Assembly: GCF_010183535.1 (NCBI RefSeq)
Contig: NC_071330.1
Location: forward strand, 6,863,717 to 6,927,716
Direction of reading: 5' to 3'
DNA length: 64,000 nucleotides
From: Caenorhabditis remanei
Taxonomy: Eukaryota; Nematoda; Chromadorea; Rhabditida; Rhabditidae
Under the pieces are notes generated by a model that saw only the letters and a program-made list of their open reading frames with translations, searched no databases and was not told where the DNA came from. Positions 44,496 through 55,659 of this stretch are shown piece by piece (position 1 is the stretch's first letter; the number at the start of each line of letters is the position of its first letter). Made by a program: the position numbers and the translations under genes.

Positions 44496-47400
44496 TTCTG
44501 TAATTTGTAAGTTTATGAAATTAAGAGCAAGAGATTGGAATTCTGAGAAAGAGTTTGAGTCAAGAAAATTAGAAGAAATATTTGAAAATATAGACGTTGA
44601 TTGGCAGAAATCATTAGTAAGATATGATTTTTCGGAATACGAAAAGCAAAATAATTAACGAGTAAATGACGCGATTGTTTTTAAAGCATTTCATATCAAA
44701 TGATTATTCTCTCTCCAGGGTTTTAGGTTACTCATCGAAGAATCATTCTTTTTTTCGTTTTTTAAACTAAAAGTACATTAATCTAAAGCCCCCACGATTC
44801 AAGTCTACAATATTTCAAACGCAACTATCTTGCCTAAAAAATCATGAACGCACATCATGTTCAGTACATTCCGTGTTCTTCTTCTAAAAATATTATTTGC
44901 AGACAGCCATTTTTTGTTCGTTAGAATGGTTTTTCAATCAGTTCATTAGCAGTGACTCAAAAGGTTGTATCCAGAAAACATGTGAAACCAAAAGATCACA
45001 TTCATATTATGGAAGTGAAATAGACAAAAAAAGAAGAAATGATTGTGAAACAACGCTTTAGTTTTATATATCAGGAACCTCGAAAATAAGGAAATAGACT
45101 GATGTTGTGATTGTCTGAAACTGGGATTCTCGTGAATTATATAATCCCAGAGGTGTCTATCATGCCTACTATAACAAATGTGCATCAGTGATCATTCAAA
45201 ACTTGTCCAGTTTCGAAGATCAGAAGATGAAACGAGATTTCTGATATTGACGAGACGAGGGCCCAAGTTACGGAATTTATTATCAAGATTGGCCGGAATA
45301 AAACTCAGATTTGGATTTTACAACAGGTATTTTGATACCAAATTTGAGACTTTCAATAAAAACTCGACCAAGCTCCAAAAATCCAGGAAAAGTGTTACAA
45401 ATCAAAAATAATTCATGGTATAATCCGTCATATCTAGGTAGTTCTGGCTTCTAGTTTTGTTTGACTATTCTCACTTTTTTCAATCATTCCTGAAGTGAAA
45501 ATTTATTTTATTTTCTAATTTTTCTATTCTCGCTTGACGATGCCGCGCCGTGATGATTTGAAGATCGTCTCACAAAATCTATCAGTCCGTCCTCAAACTA
45601 TGCTTATGAGACATCTGATATGCTGAACATGCACGTCAAAGGTAAACTTTTGCATATTCTGAAACCACAAACGTATAGAAAATAATAACTAGGAGTAAAA
45701 TAGAATTTGATCTAAATTCTGACTTTCGACTTAAAATTTCATTATGTTAGATGTCTCGAAAGCAGACGATTCGATTCTGATGGTATTGACCCCGACTTAC
45801 AATGTTTCCCTTGTTAGTGTTGGAAATAGGTAATCACCATTCAATGCATTAAAATTAAACCTTTAAAAAAGATATTTGAGAATATGATGAAGATTCTAAG
45901 AGCAGACAATAGGTATGTGCGGAACAACAGAATTATCTTGTGATTATTCCTAAGAGATCCAACCCTCTGTTTTTGGTTACTGGTCATTAGTAACACTCCC
46001 GCCAGTTATCAAGTAAGAACTATAAAGTACAGAAATTTGAAAAGGAATAAATAACAAACCATACAATTATCGACCAGCACTTTTTCGGAGAAGAACTATT
46101 TGAAGTTCTGACATTCTGAAGTATAGTGGGACCCTTCTGGGCGGAGATTTGTTTTTGACTTATCCCTGACTATATGCACTGCATTACGCACTGAACACGT
46201 CAAGCTTAGAAATGATAGCTCTCCTTGAAGTAACATGGAAAGAATGTGATCAAACGACATACAATTAGTCGTAGAGGTGGGAATAATAAGAGCGAAGCAT
46301 ATGCCGTCAGAAAAATTTAAAAATCTCCAAATTGAAAGAGACGAAAATAGAGGATTATGTGGTATTCCATTGAGAATTCATTTAGTGAACAGTCACGTTA
46401 CTGATTTCGAAAGATCATCGGAAGGTGGACATGAACTTTTGAGGAATTTGGGGTGAGTAAGAATATTTGTGTGGGTAAGATGGAGGAGATAATGGTTTAA
46501 TGAAGTATTCACTAAGCTCGAATAAAGAAAGAAATCTGAGTTGTTCGAGTTCTGGCGTTAAATAAACCCCAGTTGGTATCTGACCAAATCAGTATAGTAT
46601 TTTTTCTAATACAGAAAATACACCATAATTATCTGTCAGCATCCCCCTGCATTCACAGCCGATTGAAGTTAAAAAGCGAAATGATGTTGTTCATTTGTTT
46701 GAGCGAATCACTTTTCAAAAATAAGTTGTCAGTTTGAAGATTTCATTATATAGTTGTCCTCCAACTTCTAGCTTTTCCACGTATGATCACGATTCTGAAG
46801 AAGTTGACAACTTTTCATGTCTTTGTGGAAGGGTTTTCTTTCTCGTTTTTTTAGAGATTCAAGTCAATTGCTTGACTTTTCGATTTATATAAAAAGTTAG
46901 AAGACAAACAAAATTGAGTCTCATCTATATACGCTTCTAACACTATTTTCAGAAGCGTGTCCGAAACCTGCGCAATTTTTTGGAAGATGAATTATATTTT
47001 TGAAATCGAAGCTTTTCATGCATAACTTTCAAGATTCTTTAATATAGGTAGATGAACAAATTCTTGAAATCAGAGTTTGCTCGATTTTGTGGTTGATGGT
47101 AAGTGAGTTTTTTCTTTAAAGTCCAACACAATAACTTAAGCTCTTCATTAAGTAGTATGTGTTCCGTAGTTGAATCTGCATGTACGATTGATGTTGTTCT
47201 TTCCATGCGGTTGCTATGTTTAATATCACAACTACCGTAACCAAAGTTACATTAATGGCAGTGATTAATAAACAATTCAGACTTCAGAAATTTAAAAAAA
47301 AACTGAAGGCACTGTATTTGAAATGCGTATTATAGGCGAATAAGCAGTAAATGCAATTCGTTCGAATACTAAATCTTAGTGAATCTGTAATGAAATGAAA

Positions 47401-47741
47401 TGTTCAACTTTCATGCTTTTCATTTCTGTCGATTTCAGTCACTGCAGATTGACTAGCTTCCAAATTGTACATTTCTTGATTGTAGAATCCGCAGCCCCAT
47501 TTTATGCAAATATTCTCTTCTCTTCTGTCCAATTCCATGTGATTCAAAGTTTTCGATTTTTTCAAAATAGAGATCAACCAGTGTTCAATGAAACAGTAGA
47601 CACACACTCGTACACAAATAGTTAAACATCTGTAGGTTAACCTTTTTTCATTCAGAGACGCAGAGAGGTAGTATTTAAACTAGCTCTACTCTTCTCTCTT
47701 TTTCCGATCTATCAAAAACTTTCTTTGATTAAAAAAAGAAT
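44496..47741. other. 3.2-kb gene-poor region with a possible exon fossil
   Basis: No complete gene. At 45590-45641 and 45751-45828 two stretches with a matching donor and acceptor would join in phase 1 to read ETSDMLNMHVKDVSKADDSI and onward to VSVGNR before another donor, which may be a decayed gene; I cannot name it. The remainder is AT-rich. The last 200 bases form the promoter of the following gene. Confidence 0.4.
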
Positions 47742-49347
47742 ATGAAATTTATTATTATTCTTGTATTATTTGGACACATTAACTTTTCTGGAAGTCAAAC
47801 GGTATGTGAAACACTTTTTTTGAATGATATTGTGACTTTTCATCTATCGTTTTCTATTTCATTTACATTTCCAGTGCCAATGCATTCAACCAGATCCATC
47901 CGCATTCAATTGCCTCGGATACGACAGTAAACTTCAAGCAGATACAATAGATGAAGCAATTGCTTCATTCCCCGATTTATCAATGAATGATCCGAATTCT
48001 GATCAGACAGTATGTCTTTATCATGTTTTTGATACTCAGATTCCGTAATTTCAGCAATCAGATGTTGGATGTGTCACTCAACAATGTCAAGATTGCAGGA
48101 AAGATATGAGAAAACAACTTCAAAAAGTTAGTTTAACAGTCCATTTGGGAGTTTCCACATGTTGATCAAAGAGTTCTCGTAAACTATTAGTCATCGTAAA
48201 GAGAGTGTGTTTACAAAAGGATTAGTAAATGTATAGTTTGTGATTGAAAATATAATGTTTCGAGAAGTTTTTTTGAATCAAAGCAGCTTCTGTTTTCTTG
48301 TTTTTAAAGTTTGGATTCAAAAGTTTCCTTTTCATATGAAATTTGAAAATGTAGTGTGCTTCCATTGAACACGTTTCAGATTGAATTACAATGAAACTTT
48401 GTTCAAACTTGCCCGTACAGTAGACTTCAAGCAATATTGAATGGTAGAATTTCAGAATTTAAAACTTTCTGTTTCTTCTAGGTCGGTCTTCTTGCCAAAG
48501 ATATAAATGACATCATCTCTACTCAAGTGGACACAAATTCAACATGCACCAAATACCGATTTTCGATTGATAAGCAGAAACGTTTGGCTTTTCAGATAGA
48601 TTTAAATCTTCCATTCATTATTTCATTTCAGAGAGCAAAAAAGAAGACGACGATGATTCAGACAGTGATGAATCTGAAGAAAAGGTAACATTCTTCGACG
48701 GTTTTCATAATTTCGTTGGCTTGATTATTTCAGGAAGAACATAAAAAGAAGAAGGAAAAGAAGCATAAGCGAGATAAGCGACAAGTTATGCCAATGGGAA
48801 CTGTCAATTCAACTGACCCTAATTTGATTGGTAATTGATTGATGATTTTTATATTTTGAATTGCCTCATTTATTGAAGGGACCCGATTCACTATCTCATG
48901 TGCTCACAAAGGAACTGCAGTTGATCCAACTGGAACTGTTTCATTATGTTCATCTTGTTGGGTCTGGAGACGACTTCCGGACAATTATCGCCCACAATAT
49001 ATTAATGAACTCGTTTGTGATAACACTGATGGTGACTGTTTGAGTGGTTGGTTTCCAATTTATTATTTCGGATTTTCACTTATAGCTCTCAGGTTATGCA
49101 ACTTGTACAATTGGACATCGTACCTTTGAAGCAACCAGAAATGACAATGGAGTTATGACACAAGTGAGCCTTACTGCTGGATCGTATTGTGAATGCAGAA
49201 TATCCGTAAGGGAATTTCATTTGGAAAATAAATGAAACTGTCATTTTTCAGAAGAGTTCTTCCTTACAGTCTCTCGTTGATGGCAATGGTATTAGTGGAA
49301 CTTACAATCCTCTTAGCAACACTACAGGTGTTACAGGAGCCTTGTAG
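47742..49347 (+). CDS. Secreted proprotein with IL-17-like cystine-knot C-terminus
   Basis: Nine exons (47742-47801, 47875-48009, 48055-48126, 48482-48581, 48632-48684, 48734-48830, 48879-49046, 49093-49205, 49252-49347) sum to 894 bases, 297 aa. A signal peptide (MKFIIILVLFGHINFSGSQT) precedes a Cys-containing propeptide, an acidic run (DDDDSDSDESEE) and a basic run ending HKRDKRQ, a good furin-type site at about residue 190. The mature part reads CSSCWVWRRLPDNYRPQYI, ELVCDNTDGDC, GYATCTIGHRTFEA and LTAGSYCECRI. This follows the IL-17 layout: W, N/R-x-P-x-x-I, Cys pair, hydrophobic strand, and final C-x-C. C. elegans has IL-17 homologues (ilc-17.1), but this is not obviously that gene. Assignment to IL-17 is by pattern only; another cystine-knot ligand is possible. 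Confidence 0.7.
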
Positions 49348-49395
49348 AACTCTTGGATTATCATTGTTATGTACATAAATTAATGACTGTGGTAA

Positions 49396-49401
49396 AATAA
49401 A
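49396..49401 (+). terminator. Polyadenylation signal AATAAA
   Basis: Exact hexamer about 50 bases past the stop of the 47742-49347 gene. Confidence 0.7.
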
Positions 49402-49564
49402 AACTGTTGTGAAATGTTTTGTTCGCAAAAACGCAAATGTTTAATACTTGGGACAGAGATAAACAATTTACTGTACATTTCACATGAAGGGTAATCTGAT
49501 CGGGATGAGTGGGACTGAATTTTGAAACGTATATAAATAAATAAATGTGACAATAAGAATAATA

Positions 49565-50336
49565 TTATGTGCTCTTCGATTTTTTGTAAATAATGCGATC
49601 CACTTTGACTGCATCATCAATAAGACGGTATAAGTAAGTGACGACATTGTCTGCTTGTACATCGAGTAGAGCAAATGAAGGCGTCACTGGGCCGGTTTTA
49701 TTGACGCTGAATGATCCGGTAGCACTTCCGGGATCCACGAAGAATCGACCGCTTTTCTCGACGGCACTGCATTCGTAGGTGTTTCCGGTGACAAGAATGT
49801 CGACGTCGAGCTGTCTGGCCAGAAGTTCGAGCATCTGAAAATAATCTCAGAATCTGAAACTGATAACTTGTATTGAAAATTGAGTTTTAAGGAAGTAAAG
49901 TGTTTTTTATACAACGACAGAAGTAATCTGCAATTCCGAACTCACCCGCGAATCTCCCCAAGGAATGATCTGATGGCCATGACAAACTCCAATACGGAAT
50001 TGCCCAACAGTTACCACTTTAGTATCTGGATACTTGAGCATCTCATCGTCGAACTCTCCTTTCACAACGTGAACATCCGATGACAGAGTTCTGAATAAAT
50101 TCTTTATTGAGTGGCACTTCAATAAACAACGCACCTGAGGTAATCATATGTTTCACGTGAGCACAAGTTTCCAGTGCACAAAACGTGTTGCATTTTGTTT
50201 GGAACCAGAAGTTTGCGAAACTTCGGCGAGATATTAGCCGAACGATGAGGCAAATTGAAGTCACCGATCAAAAGTACCAGCTTAAAGTTTAACTATCGAT
50301 AAATGACCGTACTCTATGAAGCTGTAAACTCACCAT
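49565..50336 (-). CDS. vps-29: Retromer subunit VPS29
   Basis: Exons 50334-50336, 50135-50280, 49946-50090 and 49565-49834 give 187 aa; the first coding exon is just the ATG. The protein reads [70 protein letters not shown] and [12 protein letters not shown], colinear with human VPS29. VPS29 has a metallophosphoesterase fold but acts as a scaffold in retromer, binding VPS35 and the TBC1D5 and ANKRD27 regulators for endosome-to-Golgi and recycling transport. Several metal-site positions are changed here (GDFN for GDLH, GEFDD for GDFDE, TGNTY for SGHTH). It lies 242 bases downstream of the NDUFAF7 homologue on the same strand, probably in one operon. Confidence 0.95.
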
Positions 50337-50578
50337 TCTTGAACTGTTATTTACTTCTCGTGTTTTTTGGAATGTCTTTCTGTGAATTAGTGGTTACTGT
50401 AAAAGTTATTGAGAATACGTTGTCAAAAATAAGGAGAACGGGAAATGATAGAGTACTGGACATAAACCATAAAAAGACGAAGGAAAGAAAGACTACCCAA
50501 TTTTCGAACAGTTTATTAAAATCAACTAACTATTAAGAACCATCTTAATATTACAAACTATTTCACATTCAAACGCAG
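50337..50578 (-). terminator. Operon spacer with AATAAA on the minus strand
   Basis: The complement of AATAAA at 50512-50517 lies about 60 bases beyond the NDUFAF7 stop, followed by roughly 175 bases to the vps-29 ATG, a spacing compatible with cotranscription and trans-splicing. Confidence 0.5.
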
Positions 50579-52136
50579 CTATTCATTTGGTGTTTTCTCT
50601 TTCGATGAAAATCCAACTGGACCACCTCTCTGCTCTAGGATAAACTTCAAAGTGTTCGGGAACAGTGCCCACGCTTTGAATTTCTCTCCCATATCTCCAA
50701 TTAGCATATTGTATGATTCTGAAATATAGTTTCGAAAAACAGTTTCCATGACACTCGCTCACTGATAAGTTGTTCCTGCTGCTCTCTGTCTTTACAAATC
50801 TGTAAGAGCCTCCGAAGTCGATGCTCAATTCCCAGTTGGGTGAGGAATTCTCTGCAAACATTATTTTTCTGAAGCTATTCCAAAATTATCGAATACCTCT
50901 GTTCTTTAGCACCATATACAAGCACTCTATCTTTGACCAACGAGGATAAGTAACCGAAATCTACATCTGCAGTCAAATCAACCATTCCGGGATTCGCCAG
51001 AGGGTCTACTTGTTTATGGTTTTTGTACGCTCGGAAGGAATGAGTATTTCTCGTTCCATCATGTCCGTAATCTACTAGAAGTGAAAAGCCGCCGAACATG
51101 GTGATTCTATCTACAATTTGATTGACAACAGTCCCAGATTCTGGAGAGCATTCCCATGTCACACGTTTACTATCGCTGCGGATCGCAGTTGGAATGAGAC
51201 CTCTGTAAAATTATTTTGATCAAAAGTCAATTTATTAAATTTTTACTTCGTGTTCAGATTTTCTCCTTTTGACTTCATAAAGCACAAATTATCGTCTTTT
51301 GTGAGATTGATGTAAATTTCATTCCACGTGTCCCCAGTTTTTTGAAACTGGTGAACAGGAAGAGCGTCGAGAAACTCGTTAGCGATGAAAACAGTGAATC
51401 CATCAGGAATATCATCGATCGCCTTGTACCAGTAAACATTGACTCCAGTTCTAGATTTGTTCTTTCTAACATGGGGAGTGTCTGAAAATACTGTATCTGA
51501 TTAAATAATGTATTTTAAATTTTGAATTCACCTTTAGTATTGTTAGACTTGTAAATGCATAGAGCTTTTTCTTGTTCGTCAATCAAAGCGTCCGATGTTT
51601 CTACCAAGTGAACTGACACATCTTTATCATGAAACTTTGATAAAGCATTCAAAACATCATTCATCAGTTGTGCTCTGCCGGGTCCAAGTTCAACCAGTTG
51701 CCACGATCCTTTATGTCCAGTATTCGCTAGTTCATGAAACACCCTGAATGCTTTGTTGTTCTTAAGTTAGTTCAGAACCATACCATACTCCAATCATTTC
51801 GCCAAATAACTGTGACAGTTCCGGTGAAGTAATGAAGTCTCCCTTCTCGCCAAAAACCTGAAATAAGAGTAGTAGGTATGAGTCTATGAAAACTGTAATT
51901 AATACCTTCTGATCGTCAGAAAACTGTCCATAATATCCCACAAGTGGTGCAGAAACTGATGTTTTCATATATTCTGCTACTGTTATTGGGCCCGACATTT
52001 TGATTTTGTCAACAATAAACTTTTTCAAGTGGTTTATTTTTGGCGGTGGTGCATATCCCGGCGGAGTAATGATTTCCTTTGAATATCGACGGAGAGAGTG
52101 CAGAATGAAATTGGGTAGCCTACCCGTACGATTCAT
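50579..52136 (-). CDS. NDUFAF7: NDUFAF7 (MidA) mitochondrial arginine methyltransferase homologue
   Basis: Exons 51906-52136, 51784-51857, 51532-51743, 51247-51481, 50897-51202, 50763-50851 and 50579-50718 encode 428 aa. A basic, Ser-rich N-terminus (MNRTGRLPNFILHSLRRYS) suits mitochondrial targeting. Family motifs follow in order: MSGPITVAEYMK, GDFITSPELSQLFGEMIGVW, WQLVELGPGRAQLMNDVL (SAM-binding loop), VFIANEFLDALPVHQF, and FSLLVDYGHDG with VDLTADVDFGYL. The human enzyme dimethylates Arg of NDUFS2 during complex I assembly. Start chosen at the first ATG after a CTTCCAG acceptor. It is divergent from mett-10 across 550 bp and upstream of vps-29. Confidence 0.93.
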
Positions 52137-52686
52137 GTTAAAACCAGGATGGTCTGGAAGAATATAACCTAGTTTATTGAAACCAAAAAAGACAAATTTT
52201 GAGTGAACCTTTACGTGCATACGACGTCGTATATTTATATTATTTGTCGTATACGACAAATAAAACAGTTAAAGCAATTGTACAATTTCAAGTCAATAGC
52301 TTTACATATTGAGAGAGGTTTCAGTTTCTTTAATTTTAAAACTAAAAGCACGCAATTATAGGAAGCCGTATTGTTCCGAAAGCATTGCAAAAATCAATCA
52401 TGTGCTTATGAAGTAATAATTTTTTTCATGAAATGCATGAGTAACACTTGCGCGTAGAATTCAACGTCTAGTCTGCGAAATGCTAGCTCGGTGTGCACAC
52501 GGTACCAATTTACGAGAGTTTTTGGTGGATTTACGAGCAGCAATTTTTTCGTTGTTCTATGAAAATGACCTTCTATTTTATCAAAAGTTAAGCTTTGGTC
52601 TTCTCGAAACAGTTATCAAGGTAAAAACCTTTCAAGCTGACTCCGGTCATACAAATATCCGCTCACAAATTCATTCGAATTTCAGA
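52137..52686. promoter_or_regulatory. Divergent promoter region with two related palindromes
   Basis: Between the NDUFAF7 homologue and mett-10. ATACGACGTCGTAT (52219-52232) and a 24-bp perfect palindrome at 52240-52263 centred on GTCGTATACGAC share the same ACGAC/GTCGT half-sites seven bases apart. ATTTCAG just before 52686 is a probable SL1 acceptor for mett-10. Confidence 0.55.
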
Positions 52687-54320
52687 ATGTCTCAAAAAAA
52701 TGAAATGCATCCTCGAAATCCCTACAAAAACAAGCCGCCAGATTTCAAAGCTTTAGCAATCGAGTACCCTGAATTTCGGAAGTTCTGCCACTATGTCAGT
52801 AATGGAAAAGTTCTATTTGATTTCAAAAAAGATGCTGCAGTTCGATGCCTCACACAAACGCTTCTGAAGAAAGACTTCAGGCTTAATGTGAGTATTCAAT
52901 TGCACATTCAGTTTCATAAAAAATGATTTTCAGGTTGAACTGCCCACTGGTCATTTAGTTCCGCGTGTTCCTCAGAAGCTAAATTACTGTTTGCTCATCG
53001 ATGATATTCTCAAAGCTAATGAAATCACAAAGAACGTAGTAGGAATTGATATTGGCACTGGAACATCATGTATCCACGCTTTGATAGGTGCCCGACATTT
53101 TGGTTGGAAATTTGTAGCAACTGATGGAGATGAGAAATCAGTTCAAGTAGCTCATGATAACGTAGCGAGGAATGACATGAACGACTCAATTTGCGTTGTA
53201 CATGTGAATCCTGCTGTAAAAACTGTACTTATTGTATGTTCTCTTTGAAAATTGAATGCTTTCTTAGTATTTTATTTTTCAGGATGTGATAAACTCCATG
53301 CAGGATAGTGATTTCTCTTTCTGCATGTGCAATCCTCCTTTTTTCGAGAAGTCTGAACAAAATGATCGATTTTGTGAAGAACCTTCTGTTTCCCAAGACA
53401 CGTATACAAACAATTTGAGCTCCGAAGTGCGTTCAGCGCCGCATTCTGAAACTATTGCTTCATCAGCAGAGTTATATGTTGATGGAGGAGAAATCGCCTT
53501 TGTGAATCGGATTATCGATGATAGCGTGTGTTTACGAGATAGAGTAAAGTAAGCATATTATATTAGAAATACAACTCCTACCTAAATGAAAAACTTAGAA
53601 TCTACACAACAATGATAGGTAGAAAGTCGAGTTTAAAACCACTGCAACAGAGACTTCAACGATTCGGAGAAGATGTTAAGTTTATGGTCCATCCACTCAA
53701 TCAAGGAAAAACGAAACGATGGATGTTAGCGTGGACGTTCGCAAAGTCGATTTCGTTAACAACTCTCATTAAAGTACTGTGGTTGTATTTTTCAATCTTT
53801 TACTTTTTACTTACAGGATCGTCCAGTTTCTCTCCAACTCCCGAAACCTGCAATAATGCGAATTATGCAAGAAATTTCCCGCTTAGATGGACGGCTCACA
53901 CAAGAAAGTTCGTCTGTTATTGTAGCTGAGTTCAAGAGTGTGACATGGACGAACCAAAGAGCCAGAAAAAAAGCCAATGCGCTTTTATTGGGAAATCTTA
54001 CAAAGCGACCGAAATGGGACACTTCGAATGTTGCATGCGAAGCAAATATGGGTGTTGGAGATGGAAGAGATTCATTTTCTGACGCCGGAAATTTTGTTGA
54101 GTCTAAAAGTATCTCAACTTTCAAAGAATTTACCGTTGACAATGCTACCCAGGCGTACTTTCCACTACCACCCGGAGAAACTCCACGTCCGATTGTTCGT
54201 ATAAGAATTAACGTAAATTCTGAAAATTTATTTGATGTCGTTTCCTTTGATTTGATATTCGGTTCCAAGCAACATCTTCACCAATTAGTTCAATATTTAA
54301 AAAATTTACTTTGCCGGTAG
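52687..54320 (+). CDS. mett-10: METTL16/METT-10 m6A RNA methyltransferase
   Basis: Exons 52687-52887, 52934-53233, 53283-53548, 53599-53773 and 53817-54320 give 481 aa. The N-terminus (HPRNPYKNKPPDFKALAIEY) is the conserved METTL16 start. The SAM site GIDIGTGTSCIHAL, acidic loop ATDGDEKSV and the catalytic FCMCNPPFFE (NPPF motif) follow, then MIGRKSSLKPL and GKTKRWMLAWTF. The last exon carries the vertebrate-conserved-region-like C-terminus. METT-10 methylates U6 snRNA and, in C. elegans, the 3' splice site of sams pre-mRNA to control S-adenosylmethionine supply; it is also needed for germline development. Start chosen one base after a TTTCAG acceptor. Overlapping upstream ATG frames at 52480 precede that acceptor and are not used. 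Confidence 0.95.
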
Positions 54321-54377
54321 CACTAATTGTTTTAAATTGTCAATTTGATGGCATTCATCATGTGTACTTCTGTATTT

Positions 54378-54383
54378 AATAAA
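54378..54383 (+). terminator. Polyadenylation signal AATAAA
   Basis: Exact hexamer about 58 bases beyond the mett-10 stop. Confidence 0.75.
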
Positions 54384-54607
54384 ATATAATTTTTTATTGT
54401 CAGTTCTTGTGAATTTGCTCTTATAAATGTTCAATAATACTTGAAATATAGGATTTAAATGCCTTCATGTTTCTTCTGATTCATCCCTAAAGTCTACACC
54501 TACTCCATCCACCAGGGTCGTTTTATGCGTTACTTTTCCGAGGACTTTGAAGCTCTAATCGCCTGCTCACAGCCGAACTACAGTATTCCCATTTCCGGTC
54601 TCGCCAC

Positions 54608-54814
54608 ATTCACGACACTGCGCCGCATGGCTTTAAAGGCGCATCTAATTTGTTCGAAATGGTCTTGAAGCGAAAAACATTATTTGCATTTATTTTTAGA
54701 CCTGCAAAGCTCGAAAATACGGCATTTGATCTTTTTCAACTACGAGACCACTCCGCGAAATTTCTGATGAATTAGATGTGCGCCTTTAAAGCCATGCGGC
54801 GCAGTGTTGTGAAT
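54608..54814. mobile_element. 207-bp MITE, family with GGCGCATCTAATT ends
   Basis: Inverted ends of about 42 bp, beginning attcacgacactgcgccgca, differ by one base and a two-base indel. The interior includes ACCTGCAAAGCTCGAAAATA and CAACTACGAGACCA. No transposase. Confidence 0.8.
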
Positions 54815-54950
54815 TTAATATGTGTCTCCACACTAATTTCTTTCTCTTGTTCACTTTATCACCACCTCATTCGTTGTCGCCGTAAATCTTGTGTGAGGGA
54901 TTGTCCCAATCCTAAACGATAAAAAATTCCCGGTCTGCTGCCGGAGGGTG

Positions 54951-55111
54951 CTAAAGGCGCATCTAATTTGTTCGAAATGGTCTCAAAGCGGAAAACATGA
55001 TTTGCAGTTCTTTTCAGACCTGGAAAGCTCGAAAATACGGCATTTGATCTTTTCAACTACGAGACCATTCCGCAAAATCTCCAATAAATTAGATGCGCTT
55101 TTAAAACCCTG
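54951..55111. mobile_element. Second, shorter copy of the same MITE family
   Basis: Repeats the interior of the 54608-54814 element (CTAAAGGCGCATCTAATTTG, GACCTGGAAAGCTCGAAAAT, CAACTACGAGACCATTCCGC) and ends in AATTAGATGCGC; it lacks the outer GCGCCGCATGG part. Confidence 0.7.
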
Positions 55112-55277
55112 GTGAATTTATAATACTGTTGACCTGTCATTGTGCTCAAAACATGATTTTTGATGCGACACTTTTTCCAATGCAACCCTTGTCTACTTGG
55201 TTTCTTAAAAGTTTTTCTGCCCCTCAATACGCTCTCTATCCGTAAATCCATGCTTTTAGCCTGATTTTTTGGCCGTT

Positions 55278-55478
55278 GAGACCCCACAAATTCCGAGGAA
55301 AAAAAACTCCTGGGAAACGAACTCCTGGGAAAAAGGCGGGGCCAAGCGCACTGATTGGCTGCAAAATGCAAATTAGCAAGATTGCGCAACTGATTAGCCA
55401 ATCAGCGCGCTTGGCCCCGCCTTTTTCCCAGGAGTTCGTTTCCCAGGAGTTTTTTTTCCTCGGAATTTGTGGGGTCTC
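55278..55478. mobile_element. 201-bp palindromic MITE, copy 3, with 8-bp target duplication
   Basis: Same family as copies at 25975 and 26674; starts GAGACCCCACAAATTCCGAG and ends with its inverse. Flanked by tggccgtt on both sides (55270-55277, 55479-55486). Lies between mett-10 and the CLASP gene. Confidence 0.9.
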
Positions 55479-55659
55479 TGGCCGTTTTCGATCGAATGCA
55501 AATGCGCCCCACTAAACAAATCCTTGCCGGGCGATTTCACAATTCGCGCTGAGACTGTTAGTTTTGTGTTTTTTAATATGTTCCGTGACTTCGACTTGTT
55601 TCCTCTTTGGAACGATTTTCATCCATCAACCTGTTTCAATCAAAATTTTCCAGGCTGTA

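Noticed and set aside
52480..52686. Upstream ATG of mett-10 giving a longer N-terminus (MLARCAHGTNL...)
   Set aside because: A TTTCAG acceptor lies directly before MSQKNEMHPRNPYK, the family's conserved start; the extension is most likely outron.
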